This document shows positions 10,781 through 23,879 of a DNA stretch of 64,000 bases, in pieces (position 1 is the stretch's first letter; every line of letters begins with the position of its first letter). The translations under genes and the position numbers were made by a program. Under the pieces are notes generated by a model. The model was not told the origin of the DNA. It saw only the letters and a list, made by a program, of their open reading frames with translations, and ran no database searches. This DNA is from Massospora cicadina. Taxonomy: Eukaryota > Entomophthoromycota > Entomophthoromycetes > Entomophthorales > Entomophthoraceae. Where the stretch lies: NCBI GenBank assembly GCA_022478985.1, contig JAKSZP010013549.1:1-64000 (forward strand), given 5' to 3'.

Positions 10781-13700
10781 GTGAAAGTACAGGTAATAAG
10801 TAAATTTAAATATATCTCTCAAACCTCCATTTTAATCGGCTGCGTACTGGCTGTTACATCCTCATGGTGTGATGAAGTACACTCAATTGCTAAAATCTAT
10901 GCCCCGACCTGTTCATGGGTTTGTTGTGGATTTTTACAGACGTTGCCATTCTTCACCTTCCACCCAATACCTTCGTGATTGGTTATATAAATTGTTGGAC
11001 AACACAGCCATATATTGGTGGACTTCCACAGTTGATCCCCTGCAAGGACACATTGAGCTTCACGCCCTGAAGGCTACCTTGGGTCTCTATGATACCATAC
11101 CCAAACACTCTCCCCTTCTTCATAACATGTTTTGTCCTCATTTACACATTGGGCAGTTTCTGTCTATGTCAATCATAGACCTCACATCACATCGTTGAGT
11201 TTTCACCCACAAATTTCTCACTTCAACGGCACAAAAAAGATTTCTCCAACCATAGAATGGTTTCAGTGTCTTTTACTCTGTCATGCCTGATGGCTTAGGC
11301 GTCCATATGGAGCAAGCTTCTCCTGGCTAAGCTTTCTTTGCCTGAAATTCTTACACTGGGTCAAAACTGCGACTTTAGTCAGGAGTTTGTAACTCCTTTC
11401 TGTGCAGATCCTCTCTCCACATGGTCTGTTTATAATTCACACACAGCTCTCCAAGCACACCACATACCATCATGGCACTCCCGAGCTGCCTAGGCAGTCA
11501 TTAGGCGTACTCTAGCGGAAGTTGATCACCTGGAGAGAAACGTCCCTGCTGCAGGTTACAGCCCTGCTTTGGGACGTAAATGGGTTGTTGTGTCCGCCCG
11601 CTTGAACAAACTTGTAATAGAACACAAACACCACACTAGTGTTCACTACAAGGCCAAAAAATATGGCAGGTGAAAAATATCTGCCTATTTCTTCATTTAT
11701 TTTCTCTTTTAAACAAAACATGGCCTGTACCAGGTTAGGCGGCTGGAAAAGTCCATCGTAGATATGCTGAACTAAATTTCCTCCAAAATTCACGAGTTTT
11801 ACTCCAAGCTATACAGTTCAAACCCTGTTGAAACTGATGAAATTGACTCATTACTAATGGTGCGCATATCTGCACTATTACCCACTACCTGAACTCAATG
11901 AGTTTAATATTGCGAGATGAAATCTGGTTTGCTGTTAGAGGTGCGCCAGACATGAAATGACCATGCCCTGATGGTATTCCTTATGAATATTTTAAAAATA
12001 TTGTAACAATATCGAACCTACTGTTAGTCTCAATGAATAAATGTCTTTTAAAGACTTGCCTCCTTCCTTGTGGCCAAGATGCATATATGGTATCCTTGTT
12101 TAAAAATGTGTACTAGCTGGAACTGGAAAACTTGCGCCCTATCTTATTACTAATACTGATAATTGAAATCTTTATTAAATTATGGCTAAGCGTCTTGGGA
12201 AAGTTGCATTTGAAGTAATATCCCCTTCATAATTGGCTTCAATCCCATGAGAACAATATGGGCAACGTCCATACAGTAGCCAATGATTGCTAGTCTCCTG
12301 CTACTGGTACGCTTGCATTCCTGGATAAAACAAATCCTATGATCGTGTCAACAGGGCTTATTCTAGGACTTGCCTCAACAAGTTTGAGCTTCCATCTCGT
12401 TTTACCAATTGTGTAATAGTGCTTACTGAATCAGCCACAATGGCAGTACACGGCTCAGGTTTCTTGACTGATTTAGTTTGCCCCAAAGGGGTCTCTCACA
12501 GGGTGACCTTCTAAGCCCTCTGTTGTAAACCTTTAGCCTTGATCCACTTCTCCGCAATGAAAATGCCCATATTTCTAGTGCTCATGTGCAAGGCCAGGCG
12601 CCAGTCAGAATGGTAGCATTGGCTAATGATAGTGTGTTTGGTGTCACTGACAACCATCCTTCATGCATCTTGGAAACTACCATACATGTGTACTCTGGGT
12701 TGAGTAATTAAGCCCTCAATACCAACAAGAATAAGATCATCATTCTTGGTAGATAATAATCTCACTGTTCCCCTGCCACCGCTGATCAGCAGCATATTCC
12801 TGCTTCACGGCATCATGTAAGCTTATCAAGGCAATCAATCAATATCGCCTATCTTAAGCTCTCATCTGTTTCCAAGCCCAATATGTGTCTAGTACGCCAT
12901 TTGGGAGTATGTCTGGAGGAGGGAGGGTATGCCACCTCTGTAATAATACTTACATTTTAGACAAAATTAACTAAGCGCATTGCCTCCCTCAGAGGCCAGC
13001 AAACTAGCCTGACTGGCCGGGTAGTGGTTTCAAACTCACTACTTCTGTCCATCGTTTAAGATACTGCACATGCTATTTCTTTTTCACCCTCCTTCTTTGC
13101 AACACTCTATGCCCTCGTACAAGGGTGGCTATGGCTAGGCCGCCCTCACCCTGTTCGTTGGACGTCCTGTTTTTCCCATGCTGTAGTTATGGTATGGGAC
13201 TGATAACTACGTGCACCATGACTCCAGTGTACTTAACTCCTGAATTTCCCAGGTACCTTACCTCGCACTCCCTACTCAGCACTGGTCTCACGCAGCACGG
13301 TCTAAATTTTCCTGTATTCTTCCATTCACAACCCAGATCACCCTAATTCTCTTATCAACTACCTGTCTTCACACAACTCCTCTGGAAGCCCTCACGGGAC
13401 CCCCGCCCACTCCAATTGGATCCTCATGACCATGCAGAGCATAGAATGGAGGATCAGCATCAGTGGTCACACCTCCCAGAGGGGTCGCCCTCCCCCTTTA
13501 TACTTAAACAATTCTTGGGCCAAGCTATTTTGCGCAACATCTTACCTTGCCGTCCTCAAACCATAGCCCATGCTGACTATCTTGACATGCTGGACATCCC
13601 TTAATCTTTGGCACCTAGAAGGCCATTTGGAGGTATGCCCACCATCCTTTATTGCAGCCCAAAATTTGCGCTCATTTATGGAGATGCCTGAAGAGGGTGT

Positions 13701-14460
13701 AACAAACTGCTGAGTGTCCAACACCTCTCAGTCTCCATGTGTATTGTGTGGCAATATGGATTTTAGTCTACCGTTTGAATGATGCCCGATGTCTCAGGAG
13801 ATCTGGCGTTAAGTTATGCAGTTGTTTCGCCAGGATACAGCACAGTCTTACAGCCTGTCTAGGACCATTTTCTTTTTTCCATTGAACTCTACCATTCAAT
13901 TTTCTCTTAGTGCCTTAGTTTTAGTAATTGCTTTGTGGAAGATACACAAATTGTCATGGATGCTCTTACTAACACTGCTCCCACCTGTGTGAGGATGTTC
14001 GTCACTTCAGATCCAACCTTATAGACCACTTTCCAATCCTGATATTTGGCCCTTTGCTATCATGCCAACACTGGTTGGTTTCCTCTTGGAGCACTATATG
14101 GTTTCTAATCTTGTACCCTTTACTTCATTTGTGCTAATTATTGGAGCAGGCCTTCTGTGACACCTCCCCTATTCCTTCCATTGGCGGTCTCACGGGCAAC
14201 AGGATGTAGATATGGCTCTTATGGGGTGCTTTTTCATGTTTTGTGTTCCTTTGTTGTTGCTTTAATGGAAGTGTCCATCCCATGGTAAGCCTTTTCCAAA
14301 TAAAATTAAAACTAAGACTTGGAAACAATGGATAATTCTTGATTTTCTGGTCCTCCAGGTATGCCTGGTGACCTATGTTTCCAAAAAAACTTATGATAAC
14401 TGGACCCCTGGAACCCCTGTCTGAACCTGTATTCTCTGGTATCATGGCCAGAATTGGGCC
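10781..14460 (+). mobile_element. Decayed non-LTR retrotransposon (LINE)
   Basis: The stretch contains, in order on the plus strand, a possible endonuclease-like part (10869-11198), the linker before the RT, the RT core (about 11900-12750) and a C-terminal zinc-finger-like part (about 13730-13810). No LTRs, poly-A tail or target duplication were found, so both ends are approximate. The general order is that of single-ORF2 LINEs of the Tad1/L1 type; the clade is not certain. Confidence 0.72.
10869..13850 (+). pseudogene. LINE ORF2-like protein (reverse transcriptase)
   Basis: Readable pieces across all three frames: a pre-RT linker (AVIRRTLAEVDHLERNV, HYKAKKYG; 11490-11670), CPDGIPYEYFKNI (about 11958-12000), LENLRPI (about 12120-12145), SQGDLLSPLL (12496-12525), and the catalytic box as A-L-A-N-D (12619-12630), where ADD has become AND. 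After the RT come HLGVYLEEGGYA and TLYALVQGWLW-like blocks and the C-terminal CVLCGNM...CPMSQEIW (about 13736-13805). It would copy LINE RNA at the target site. Heavy frameshifting shows it is dead. Confidence 0.72.
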
Positions 14461-15448
14461 TCTTTAGCCTCCAGGGCCCAGTAACAGTTCAGGGATTCTT
14501 GGAAGATATAGCATTTTCTTGATGCAGAGAATGCAACTGTTAAACACCCAGATATGAAGCGAGTTATGAGGATTTAGATCACCTTAGATGGAGTACCTTC
14601 AAATGCAGAAGTCTTTTTATCTACACATCATGACCATTTGAAGCTTTAGTAGCCTTATCTCACTCCCTAAAAGGGCTGTAACACAAAGCCTCACTGTAGA
14701 ACAACGTCAATTTGAGATTAAGGAGACAACCTTAGTATAAAATATGAAGCTAAACAGTTGATCAGAGCTTTTCAATAAAAACTTCTCTCATCCAACCCAC
14801 AAGCGAATCAACCTTGTTATTTTTTATAGTTGTAAGGGTTAAAGATAACATATGGAAGAAGAAACAAAGACTGGGTGTATTAGCTTCCAGTGAAATCCCA
14901 GAATACCAGGCTCAGCTGAACTAGTGACTTTTTAGTGGGGTGATAAAGATTAGTTTATGTAGTTAATTGGTCCAATAACATATATAGGACCTATAACAAC
15001 CCAGGATGCTGTGATGTGGGCAACCCAGGTCTTATTGGGGAAACCCTCATGGTGAGAGAGGCAGGTAGTGAGACAACCCCTCAAAGATATAAGGCTACTT
15101 AGTACTATAAAAGAATGGAATAAGATATTATGGGAACATAAAACTTCTATATTGCGTCAATTAATGCGGATCAGCAGAGTATTTTTGAGTTAATGACATC
15201 CGCAGAGTGCACGGTAGATTGGCAGACAGGCTTAGAGAAGCCAAGATATAAAAATTCCGCTGAAACGAGGAAAACTGCTGAATTGGCAGATCGTGATTTC
15301 TACTCCATAGATGTTTTAAAGATTGTGGATTTCAGTGTGCGTTTTCCACATATCATTAGTATAAGACAAAACAAAAGGTGGGGAAGAACTCCATGGCAAA
15401 CAACTCAGAGCAGGTTGTTTAATTTGAAAGTAAAGTAAAAACTAAAAA
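14461..15448. other. Unassigned region
   Basis: This is 988 bp between the LINE and the left LTR of H. One 81-codon frame (15193-15438, plus) has no recognisable domain. I see no repeat partner in the window and no structural RNA. Confidence 0.4.
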
Positions 15449-16160
15449 TGTAAAATGGCAACCTACCCCAAGGAGCGTGGTTGTATATATTGTGGGGAAG
15501 GAGCTTAGAAACTGGCGAATGGATAAGCCTCTGTAGGGAGTCTTAATAGGGAAGGGTGTGCTTTGCAAGATGGGTTCAGATGTTTTTAAAAAGCTCAAAT
15601 CATGTCAAGATTTCTGATAGTGCGACTACTGGATCATAGAGAAATCCAGTGGGATAATACCAATCATGAATAGATTTTGCCAGATGGGTAAGCTTTTATC
15701 CTATGCTCCTCTTGAACCCATCCTATCATGGGAGTTAATCAAATGAAACCTAGGGGTAATTAGAGTGATCTGCAAGTTTGATCTCCAATTATAACTATTA
15801 ACTATACCCCAATAAAACTTAATAGACATATTGGTGCTCAGATGTGGTTTAGGATAGGGTTGGGTAAATACTGATACATTACCTGCAATAAGGCCTTAAC
15901 CTGAATGAGCCCTAAGGTCCTTCCAAAGCACCTAGCCTGAACCATTTATTTGAACACCCCTTGATTATTTTTATCAGGGTAGAAGAGGAAATGGGGCAAA
16001 GAGAGAGGATCATTGGGGGCCAGGGCAGTCACCCATTACTCATCTACTAAGTGGGCTAGGTCGCTGATCTGTTAAAGGGGCTCCATTGGAAACTACCCTT
16101 ACTTACTTCTTTATGTAATTGATAAAGATCCAGTTGTATGGCTTATCATTGGTACTTACA
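15449..16160 (-). repeat. Element H: 3' LTR (left)
   Basis: It begins TGTAAAATGG and ends GGTACTTACA on the plus strand. It aligns along its length with 19624-20341, for example at the GAGCGTGGTTG, AAGCTCAAAT and AGAGGAAATGGGG blocks. Confidence 0.8.
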
Positions 16161-16378
16161 TTACCCTTTCCTTTTAGGACAGTATGAATTTCACCTTTAG
16201 GATGATGAGTAAGAGCTTAATCTATATGCCTCTTAGGAAGCTTGATAGCAAGAATTTGACGATCTTCTGAGAGCTCTGTAGCCATGGGATGGGTTATGTG
16301 GTGCTCTTCCATAAGGTCATTGCAGTTCACACAATTTTTCTCGCTCACTTATCTATTTCTGTAGTAAGGGTAGCCTTT
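16161..16378 (-). other. Element H: 3' end of pol and purine tract
   Basis: The stretch next to the 3' LTR holds the polypurine tract (minus strand, about 16164-16176). The remainder follows the chromodomain and is too decayed to read. Confidence 0.55.
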
Positions 16379-16600
16379 CTAAGTCACTAGGTACTGAATA
16401 GAGCGACTTGATTTCTGAGAGGCCAACGTTACCTCTACCTCTTCCTCCTTGGAGTTTTTTATTATGAAGCATTTAAGAGACGCAGGAAATTGGGAACCTT
16501 GAATGGAGACAACAAAGACACACGAAACACGTTGTGCTTTTTCACTGATAAAGCTTAAAGCTGAGGATTTTATTCTTAAGTCCTTCAAGAACTCAAAGAG
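16379..16600 (-). pseudogene. Element H: chromodomain
   Basis: The minus-strand frame 16588-16379 ends in EVEVTLASQKSSRSIQYLVT followed by a stop and KG. This matches the V-E-x-I-L-x-x-R...YLV-x-W-K-G pattern of chromodomains, with the key tryptophan codon turned into a stop (TGG to TAG on this strand). It places H among chromoviruses. Confidence 0.7.
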
Positions 16601-17640
16601 CCAATAGCGTTTGCACGCTAGCTTTTGAGAAGCTACATTATGTCCAAATGACGTGTGTCCAACATGACAAAGGATCCTTCCTTTAGCTCATGGTCCACTT
16701 GGCATTTTCAGTCTGAAAATTTCTTGTAATGTTCTTACTTCCCTTGAAGGGCTCCCACACAAGATTATGGGTTTTGCATTTATGATTCAAGCTTTCCTCT
16801 GCGGCAGCAACAATAGAAGTTAAGCGGGTGCCAATATGGACTGAGGTTTTAAATCCCAAATTGTCCTAAATAATCAAACTGGCGGAGATATTGGGAGATA
16901 TTGTATTAAAACTGCGCAGAAAAAAGATCTGAAGCCCATGCGTCATAACTTGCAGAAGCATATCAACAGAGAAATTAATCCAAGGTTTGGTCCGCCCTCT
17001 CAGTTTGACCTTATTAGGGGTGATAAGCATTAAACCCTTAGGATTTGATCTGGAGGATATCAAGGAGTAAATTCCCAAATTTACTAGTGAGTAGTGACCC
17101 GCGGTCACTTGATATATCCTTTGTGAGTCTAAGAATAGAGAATACATTAATTACAAGCAGGGCCGTCATTTCTTCAAATTAATCATTGTGTTACAAGGGA
17201 TGAAGAGCGTAAACTTGGTGAAGCGATAAACAACAAAAATCACATAATCCACTTTAAAAGTGGCAACTCTACAATGAATGATTGGATACTAAAAGATCCA
17301 GAAGCCCACTGCTGTTTCAACTAACGCAGGAGGCCTTTTATCAAAGATCTATCAGATTTGAATTTGTGAACATACTACACAATGGGAAGATATGTGGGAT
17401 CTTCTTGGAAGATCTTGGCCAGTTATACATCTGTTTAAGCAATTACTCGCATTTTTTGGACCCAGGATGAACCACAGTTGTGGTAAAATGAAGCTATTGA
17501 ATCACCTGTTCACAGAGGGCAGAAGAAACTAAACTTGTTCTCTTAAGAAAATTAGCATATCCTTGGGGCCATAATGAGCATGCTTAAAGATTTAAATTCC
17601 AAGTCCTCATACAATGTGATATCTTCTGTGGAGGTCAGCT
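16601..17640 (-). pseudogene. Element H: integrase remains
   Basis: The position between RNase H and the chromodomain is that of the integrase. Individual motifs are poor: only short fragments such as 17147-16866 (minus) stay open and the DDE residues cannot be pointed out with confidence. Confidence 0.5.
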
Positions 17641-18980
17641 GGGCGGTGAGAAATTAGTCAAGGATGGGAGCATCTGGTGACAAATGGTGAAGAGAACGGA
17701 AAGGAGATCCATTGTCAATATGGGAGGCAGAAACAACAGTAACAAGGTCAGGGATCTCGCCTTTTCTTGGGTTCATGGCGGGGTTTTTAATAAACATGTC
17801 TGACAAGATATTCAAGGACCCTTTTACGAATTCGTACTTGAAATCAAACTGCATATATTCCTGTATGTGCGGGCTAGGCGGTGGAAAAGCTTCTGTGGTC
17901 TTCTATAATTTAATAGGGATTGGTGTTTAGTGCGCAATATAATCTCATACTGGGCACTTGGAGGAGGTAGCGCCAATAATTAAGTGATTAAGGTAAGCCT
18001 CCAGTTATTCATTGTAAATTTCCCAGACCTGCTCAGTAGTTGAGAACTTCCAAGAAAGTAAGCAATTATATGCTCAGCCCCTCATGCTCTTGGAGGAACA
18101 CAGCACCCAAGGAAACTGACGATGCATTCCAGACCACAATAGAGACTTGACGTGTCAGCGATCCTGAGGAGGAGTGCAGTAAGAAAAACCCTTTATTGAT
18201 GACTCAAACGCCTGCTGAAAATCAGGTGTTCTTTTAAAAAGGTGTGTTCTTGCCCCTCAATTAATAAAGGGTGCCACAAGTTGAGCAAGGTTAGGGGAGA
18301 ACTTCTTGAAAAAGATATTGTCCTAATAAAGCTATGGAGTTGGTTTTAGTTACTGGGGGTTGACCAGGATTAAGTTTTCTTTTAACTTGCATGGGGTAAT
18401 CAAGTAGCCATCATTCAAAATTAGTTTTAGAAGGTCACCTTGTTAAAAAAGAGTATACATTTAGAGGGCTTTACGAAAAGCTTAGCCCTGTGGATGGTAG
18501 CATTATAGCTTTCCAGATATTTTGCGTGTTACTCATGAGTGGGCGCATGTATTAATATGTCATCAATATAGGCAACCGCTTATGTGAAGCAGAGATCACC
18601 CAGGACATCATCAATGAGGCTCTGAAAGGTGGCAGTCACATTCTTTAACTAAAAGGCATTGCTATAAACTTAAAGTTTCCCAATAGTGCAGATAGTTGAA
18701 AGCCATTTTGGCCATATTTGACGATTATTTAATTTAAGGCGTTAAACAACTCAGGCTAAGAGAAAATCTGGACTTTTCAATTGACTGATCTAGGGATTGT
18801 TCCAGTGGGAGGGGATAGGGTATGGAACTGTCAATTTTGTTTACATGCCCAAAATCAACACAGTGCAGAAGGGTTCATCTTCCCTCTGAGCGAAAACAAC
18901 GGAGGAGGCAATGAGGGAGGACTTCTTAACCATCCAACTCTTCTCCAGCATGTCATCCAGCCATACATTCAGTGATTTGT
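17641..18980 (-). pseudogene. Element H: reverse transcriptase and RNase H
   Basis: The RT catalytic box is intact as AVAYIDDILIHAP (YIDD at 18559-18570, minus) and lies in the same surroundings as in G. The RNase H end is seen at 17854-17654 as FDFKYEFVKGSLNILSDMF...NPAMNP, matching the 'Y-x-P-G-x-x-N-x-x-A-D-A-L-S-R' terminus with losses. Stops and frameshifts separate the pieces. Confidence 0.78.
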
Positions 18981-19623
18981 CAATTCCTCTGTGTGAGGTT
19001 ATAATGGTCTATTTAATTTTACAAGGCATCTGTCAGCTTTTTACGCCAGATCATACTTTGGATGAGGTGGGAGCCTAATAGCTAGGCCATGCTAAATTGT
19101 CTTTTGTATAGGGTAAAAAAGATTGGAAAGCTGGCGGAAGATCTATGGTAGAGGAGCAGTAGCTAATTTAGAGCTCAAAGAGGTCTTAGGAGGAAGGGTA
19201 TCAAATAGTGGTATTTCTATGAGCTTGTTGTTGGTGAAGGAGAGTGAGTCATTTCCTAACTTAAGATTGACCTGTTGGCAACGCCACCAACTTACACCAT
19301 GGATTCCTGATATAAAAAATCATTAACTACTGGAAAATGTTCACAGAAGCATTAACTATGCACAGAAAATTGTATTGGCTAATGCATATCATGACAATTC
19401 ATAGGGCGAGAGAATGATCCCATTATTTAAGGGCCACACCAGAGTCCAGGAATAGTGCTTGTGCGATTGTGAGGGCCATAATGTATTCAACCGCCACAGT
19501 GTAAAAAGCACCTGCACAGTGATCTTTATTGTCTTAGAACAAGAGTAATAGGAAAGTAAAACAAAGCTTGCTCCTCATAGGTGTAATCTAGAAGAGAAAG
19601 GTCCATGTTAGATGAAGCCAAGG
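18981..19623 (-). pseudogene. Element H: protease remains and leader
   Basis: A retropepsin-like ALFLDSGVA motif reads on the minus strand at about 19440-19470 and the hairpin region (around 19250-19320) corresponds to the WRRRQHV part of G. No gag or zinc knuckle lies between here and the LTR at 19624. Confidence 0.6.
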
Positions 19624-20341
19624 TGAGAAGTACCTACCCTAAAGAGCGTGGTTGCCTATATAGTGGGAGGAGTAAGCTTAGAATCTGGTGAGCGGCTAAG
19701 CTTTTTTGCGGAGTCCAAGGTTATCAAGATGGGCTTTGCATAATTGTAAAAGGAAAGACTTTATAAAGCTCAAATTTTATCATGAAGATTTTGATAATGT
19801 GACTGCCAGATAAGAGATAAATATAGTTGGACACTATAAATATTAAACGGATTTATTCAGTTGGGTAATATACTATCGCCAGTTTCTTTAAAACCCAACC
19901 TATTGAGGGAATTACTCAAATGAGCATTGGGATTAATTAGAGTGTCTGCAAGTTTGATCCATAATATGAGCTATTTACATTACTTCAGTACAGCTTGATA
20001 GACATATAGGGCTTTATATGGGATATGGTGAGGGTTTGGTAAGTTCCAATACAGTTTCTGAGATCAAGACTAAGCTGGAATAAAATTTAGGGTATTTCTA
20101 GAGGCCCCTTGCCTTAAACACCTCTTTTCACAACCTTTCATTGTTTTCTATCGGTGTGGCAGAGGAAATGGGGACAAATGGGGAGGATCATAGAGGGCCA
20201 GGGCAGTCACTATCATCATCTACACATGAGGTAGTTCACTGATCTGGGAGAGGGGCTCCACTTAGGGGCTTAGGCCCTTTCTTACTTCTGTAAGGGTATT
20301 TCTCACGATCCAGCTAGATGAGATGATCACTGGTACCTACA
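19624..20341 (-). repeat. Element H: 5' LTR (right)
   Basis: It begins TGAGAAGTACC and ends GGTACCTACA on the plus strand and aligns with the left LTR 15449-16160 throughout. Differences are numerous, consistent with an old insertion. Confidence 0.8.
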
Positions 20342-20599
20342 ATATGAAAATTTTGAGCCATCATACAGATTCCATGCGCCACATGAATATCCCAGCAAGA
20401 CTAAATGCTACCAAGCTGAATGCGTATACCTCACGTTATCCATTTATCTAACTCACTGACCCCTCCAGGCAACTCCTAAAGCCCTCTTTTAGGGAAAATA
20501 TGTCCTGAGATAAGGAAGTGTCCTTACTTTTTTTTTAATTAAGATTCTCTGTAGAAAACGACCAAACAGAAACTATTTAGCATCTATTGAACTGCCTCA

Positions 20600-21460
20600 G
20601 CTGAGTTCCATTATATTATGGTCTCAAACTTAATGAATTGTTGCATTTTAGTTGATGCTAAGTTTGCTCTACTCAAAGAGTTGGTGAGTTATTTAAATTT
20701 TGGAAAACGAAAAACAAGCTTTTTGGATTTGCCTCAAATTAAGGAGTATTTAACAACGAGTTTTCTAAAAATTCTATCACAATGCTCAAACTTTAGCTGT
20801 AGGGAATCGACCCACCTTAGTTAATGCCATCACAGATGCTTTATCTGCGTTCCAAGCCAAGCTAAAGACTTAGTTGTACCTTAGAACAAGAAAGCTCAAC
20901 CTTACCTCGTTGCTGCAAATTAAAGAAGCTCTTATGGAGATTTCTCATAGTATCTTCAAGACCGTGGGACTTCTTGTTCTATCCTAAAGATCTGCCCAAG
21001 CTTTATCTGTGGCGCCTCCCAAACCTCCAGCCCAAGAGAGTATTGCATATATTATAAGAGTACCAATTTCTCTGTGTATGGCTGTTTCTGTCGCCCTTAG
21101 CATGATGCAGAAAAATCTTGGCTAGTTTAGGGCAAGAAGTTCCTTCTGCTGATGAATCTCAAGCGCCTCAATTACCAGTTTCATTCCCAGTGTGTCCAGT
21201 CATTTTTTATTAGTCGCCCCTAGTGGAAGTCAATGGTTTCCCTTATAAAAGACAATAAAAAATAAATCTTTCTTACCCTTATATTGGACAACTATCAAAA
21301 CAAATCATTACTTTCAGTCCATTATCAAAAGTCAGGCTTTAACTAACAGAGCTTATAATTTAGTTGAAAACCCCCAATTTTGGTCTAAACATAAACTCAT
21401 CTAGCCTTGCTACAGTACCCCACTAATATCTTCTAACAGTATATTTCCCACTTTGTATCT
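20600..21460 (+). pseudogene. Element K: probable gag region
   Basis: A 68-codon frame (20618-20824) and a cysteine-rich stretch around 21040-21120 (YGCFCRP.HDAEKSW) lie in the gag position upstream of the protease. No diagnostic capsid motif or complete zinc knuckle is seen. Confidence 0.4.
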
Positions 21461-22300
21461 TCTGCTTTATGTTAAAATTGGTAATTCAAAAATTTAATAT
21501 TATGGCCATAGTAGACACCCATTCCCCAGTTAACGCTATATCCACGTAGTTTATATAAAAATCTTAAAATAGTACCCTAATTTAATCTATGATGCTAGAT
21601 ATGGAACAGTAGAAGCAAAGTTCACTAAAGCTAATGATGCAACCTCAGTTTTGTCCCTTAGATTTTGGAAGCTTGTATCCACTTCTCCTGGTATATACCT
21701 ATAAAACAGTAGTCATTAATTCTTCACTGATGTCTAACTAATGAAAGAATTTGATTGGGTAATTATCAATAGGAACAATATTTCTCTTCTGGGATATTGC
21801 TATTACTGCTATATGATCTGACTAAAGATAAGGGGCCCTAAGAAGTGTTGATGCCTCATTAAGTATCCTATCTCAATCTGTTGGATAGAATACTGAATTC
21901 TAGGTCACAAAACTAAACTGTCCCCCATCACTGTTAGTGTTAAAGAATGATTACTGCTCTACACCCCATTTTCTTACTATACCCCCACGCTCTAAAGTCA
22001 TGATGGACTCCCAAATTATAAATCCAATTTCCCAATACTCATGCTTTAGAAATATGTAGACTAAACAACCCTTCTATTAAGGTTTTGACCTGTCCCGAGA
22101 TCTTAGACTCTGCCAATAAAGTATATCTCAGTTTTATTAATAATTAACCAGTCAAACACTTTCAATACTATGGCATGCTGTCATTACCTATGTCAAACTC
22201 TTTCCTGTTAGCCATATTAACCATGTAAACTTTTTTGCCGCTCTATAAAACTTAGAGATTGTACCACCTACCACAATAGTCCTAGACAAAAGTAAAATTG
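21461..22300 (+). pseudogene. Element K: protease and linker
   Basis: NIMAIVDTHSPVNAIS (about 21495-21545) is a retropepsin active-site region with DTG changed to DTH. Downstream, around 21960-22000, HFLTIPPRSKVMMDS resembles the start of the dUTPase-like segment seen in C and E, but it fades out after about 30 codons. Confidence 0.65.
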
Positions 22301-23150
22301 TGACACCCTTACTATATACCAGATCAAGATGTAGAAGCTTTAATAGAAAAATATGAAGATATCTTTCCTAAGGGACCATGTGATTATGTGTAAATGTATG
22401 AAGTAATCCATTAAAAGGAAGAAAAAATCATTCCTCTTTTAAAGATTGAGCTTATTGAAAGTCAAAAAATAGAGGAGGCTCAAGTGAATCTTGAGATAAA
22501 GCGTTTTAATCTAGGCTGTACTACTTGTTCATCCAACAGTCCTTGGACTTCCCCTCTGCTAGTAATCAAAAAAGATGGAGATCTTTAGGTTTTGATAAAC
22601 TATTGCCGCTTAAATTACATCACTGGAGTAAAGTTACCCCCTTTCTTTTATAGATGACTTTTTATGTCTAATTTTGGATTGAAGTATTTTTTGACATTGG
22701 ATCTTACTGTGGGTACTAGAAAAATTGACCTATCCCCATGGTATTGCGAAAAAAGTGCTCTTATTTCTATAAAAGAGCTATTTAAACCTATGCGGATGCT
22801 GTAGGGGCTCTGCAATGCACTAATACTTTTTTAAAAAGCAATGGATGGCCTATTATTGGATTTAAACAATCCTATGTGTTAAAATACGTTGATAACATGA
22901 CTGACTTCTCAAAAAAATTTACTGCTCATTTAGCTCACCTTAGAGATGTCTTCCAGAGACTATGACAAACTTAAAGAGTAATAAACCATCAACGGGCGCA
23001 TTTTTACAAAGTATATGGCGTTTCTGGTTCATAGTTAAGTCAATAAGATATTTCACCATTAGACAACAAAATCACAGCCATTACTTAAATTCTGCCTCCT
23101 AATTCCCTCTGAGATGTGCAGGTTTTCTATGAATAATCAATTTTACTGAA
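22301..23150 (+). pseudogene. Element K: reverse transcriptase
   Basis: Clear RT motifs: SPWTSPLLVIKKDGDL followed by VLINYCRLNYIT (about 22530-22625), FLTLDL (22688), LCNA (22810), and the catalytic box YVDN (22885-22896, second Asp changed to Asn) followed by FSKKFTAHLAHLRDVFQR. Multiple stops. Confidence 0.87.
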
Positions 23151-23700
23151 ATTCATTCCTCATTTTTAGACACATCTAAACACTTAGTCTGTTTTTTAAG
23201 AGGGAACTTTTCCAATGAGGAGAAAAGCAACAACAACCCTTCAATATATTACTCTTAGCTTTTACTCATTCTAACAATCTTATGTAGCCCACTTTGATAA
23301 ACTTTACTACTTTTCACTAAGGCTAGCAATATTGCTATAGGCTCTATACTATCCCAACTTAATAAAAAACTTAGTGTGCCATCCAATTCCTATTGCAGCA
23401 GAGCATTATCTAAAGGTGAACACAATCATAGCGTTACAGAACTTGAGTTCTTAGCTGTCTTAATGAGTATTAATTTTAACCCTTTTTAATTGTAACCAGT
23501 TCATTATAATTATTGATCATGCATCTTTGCAATGGCTCCAGAAACTAAGAGATCCTGATGAGCGTCTGTACCGCTGGGCTTTAAAGCTCCAAAATTATTA
23601 TTTCTCTATAAAGCATCACCCTGGCACAAAACATCAGGATATTAAATTTTTGTCCAGAACACTAGATTAATCTAACCAAACATGAGGAATATTATCTCGC
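23151..23700 (+). pseudogene. Element K: RNase H
   Basis: The C-terminal half is well preserved: FIIIIDHASLQWLQKLRDP, YRWALKLQNYYFSIKHHPG and the terminal D-I-K-F-L-S-R-T (about 23500-23665). It removes the RNA strand during cDNA synthesis. The first catalytic part (about 23300) is frameshifted. Confidence 0.85.
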
Positions 23701-23879
23701 ACCATCCTAATCCAACCTCAAATGCGAAAATATGAACTTTTATTCAATACAAAAAAAGGTTAGAAAAACACAGCAAACATTTAAGTACATGTTGGTCACC
23801 TCCATAAGATATTGACAACCTAATGTTTATCATATTTTAGTCCTTCCAAAAAAACTGATACCATTTTGGAAGAGTACCT

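Larger units (their letters stand above)
15449..20341 (-). mobile_element. Element H: Ty3/Gypsy chromovirus, minus strand
   Basis: Two related LTRs (15449-16160 and 19624-20341) enclose a minus-strand pol in the order protease, RT, RNase H, integrase, chromodomain. A purine tract (AAAAGGAAAGGG on the minus strand, 16164-16176) adjoins the 3' LTR. The protease lies within about 200 bp of the 5' LTR, so gag is absent as in G. Target duplication is not clear: ATATG follows the right LTR and AAATG is near the left one. Confidence 0.82.

Noticed and set aside
15444..15448. Target duplication for H
   Set aside because: AAAAA or AAATG on the left does not convincingly match ATATG on the right; left open.
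20342..20600. 5' LTR of K
   Set aside because: No similarity to 25757-26360 could be seen by eye, here or at 14461-15448.
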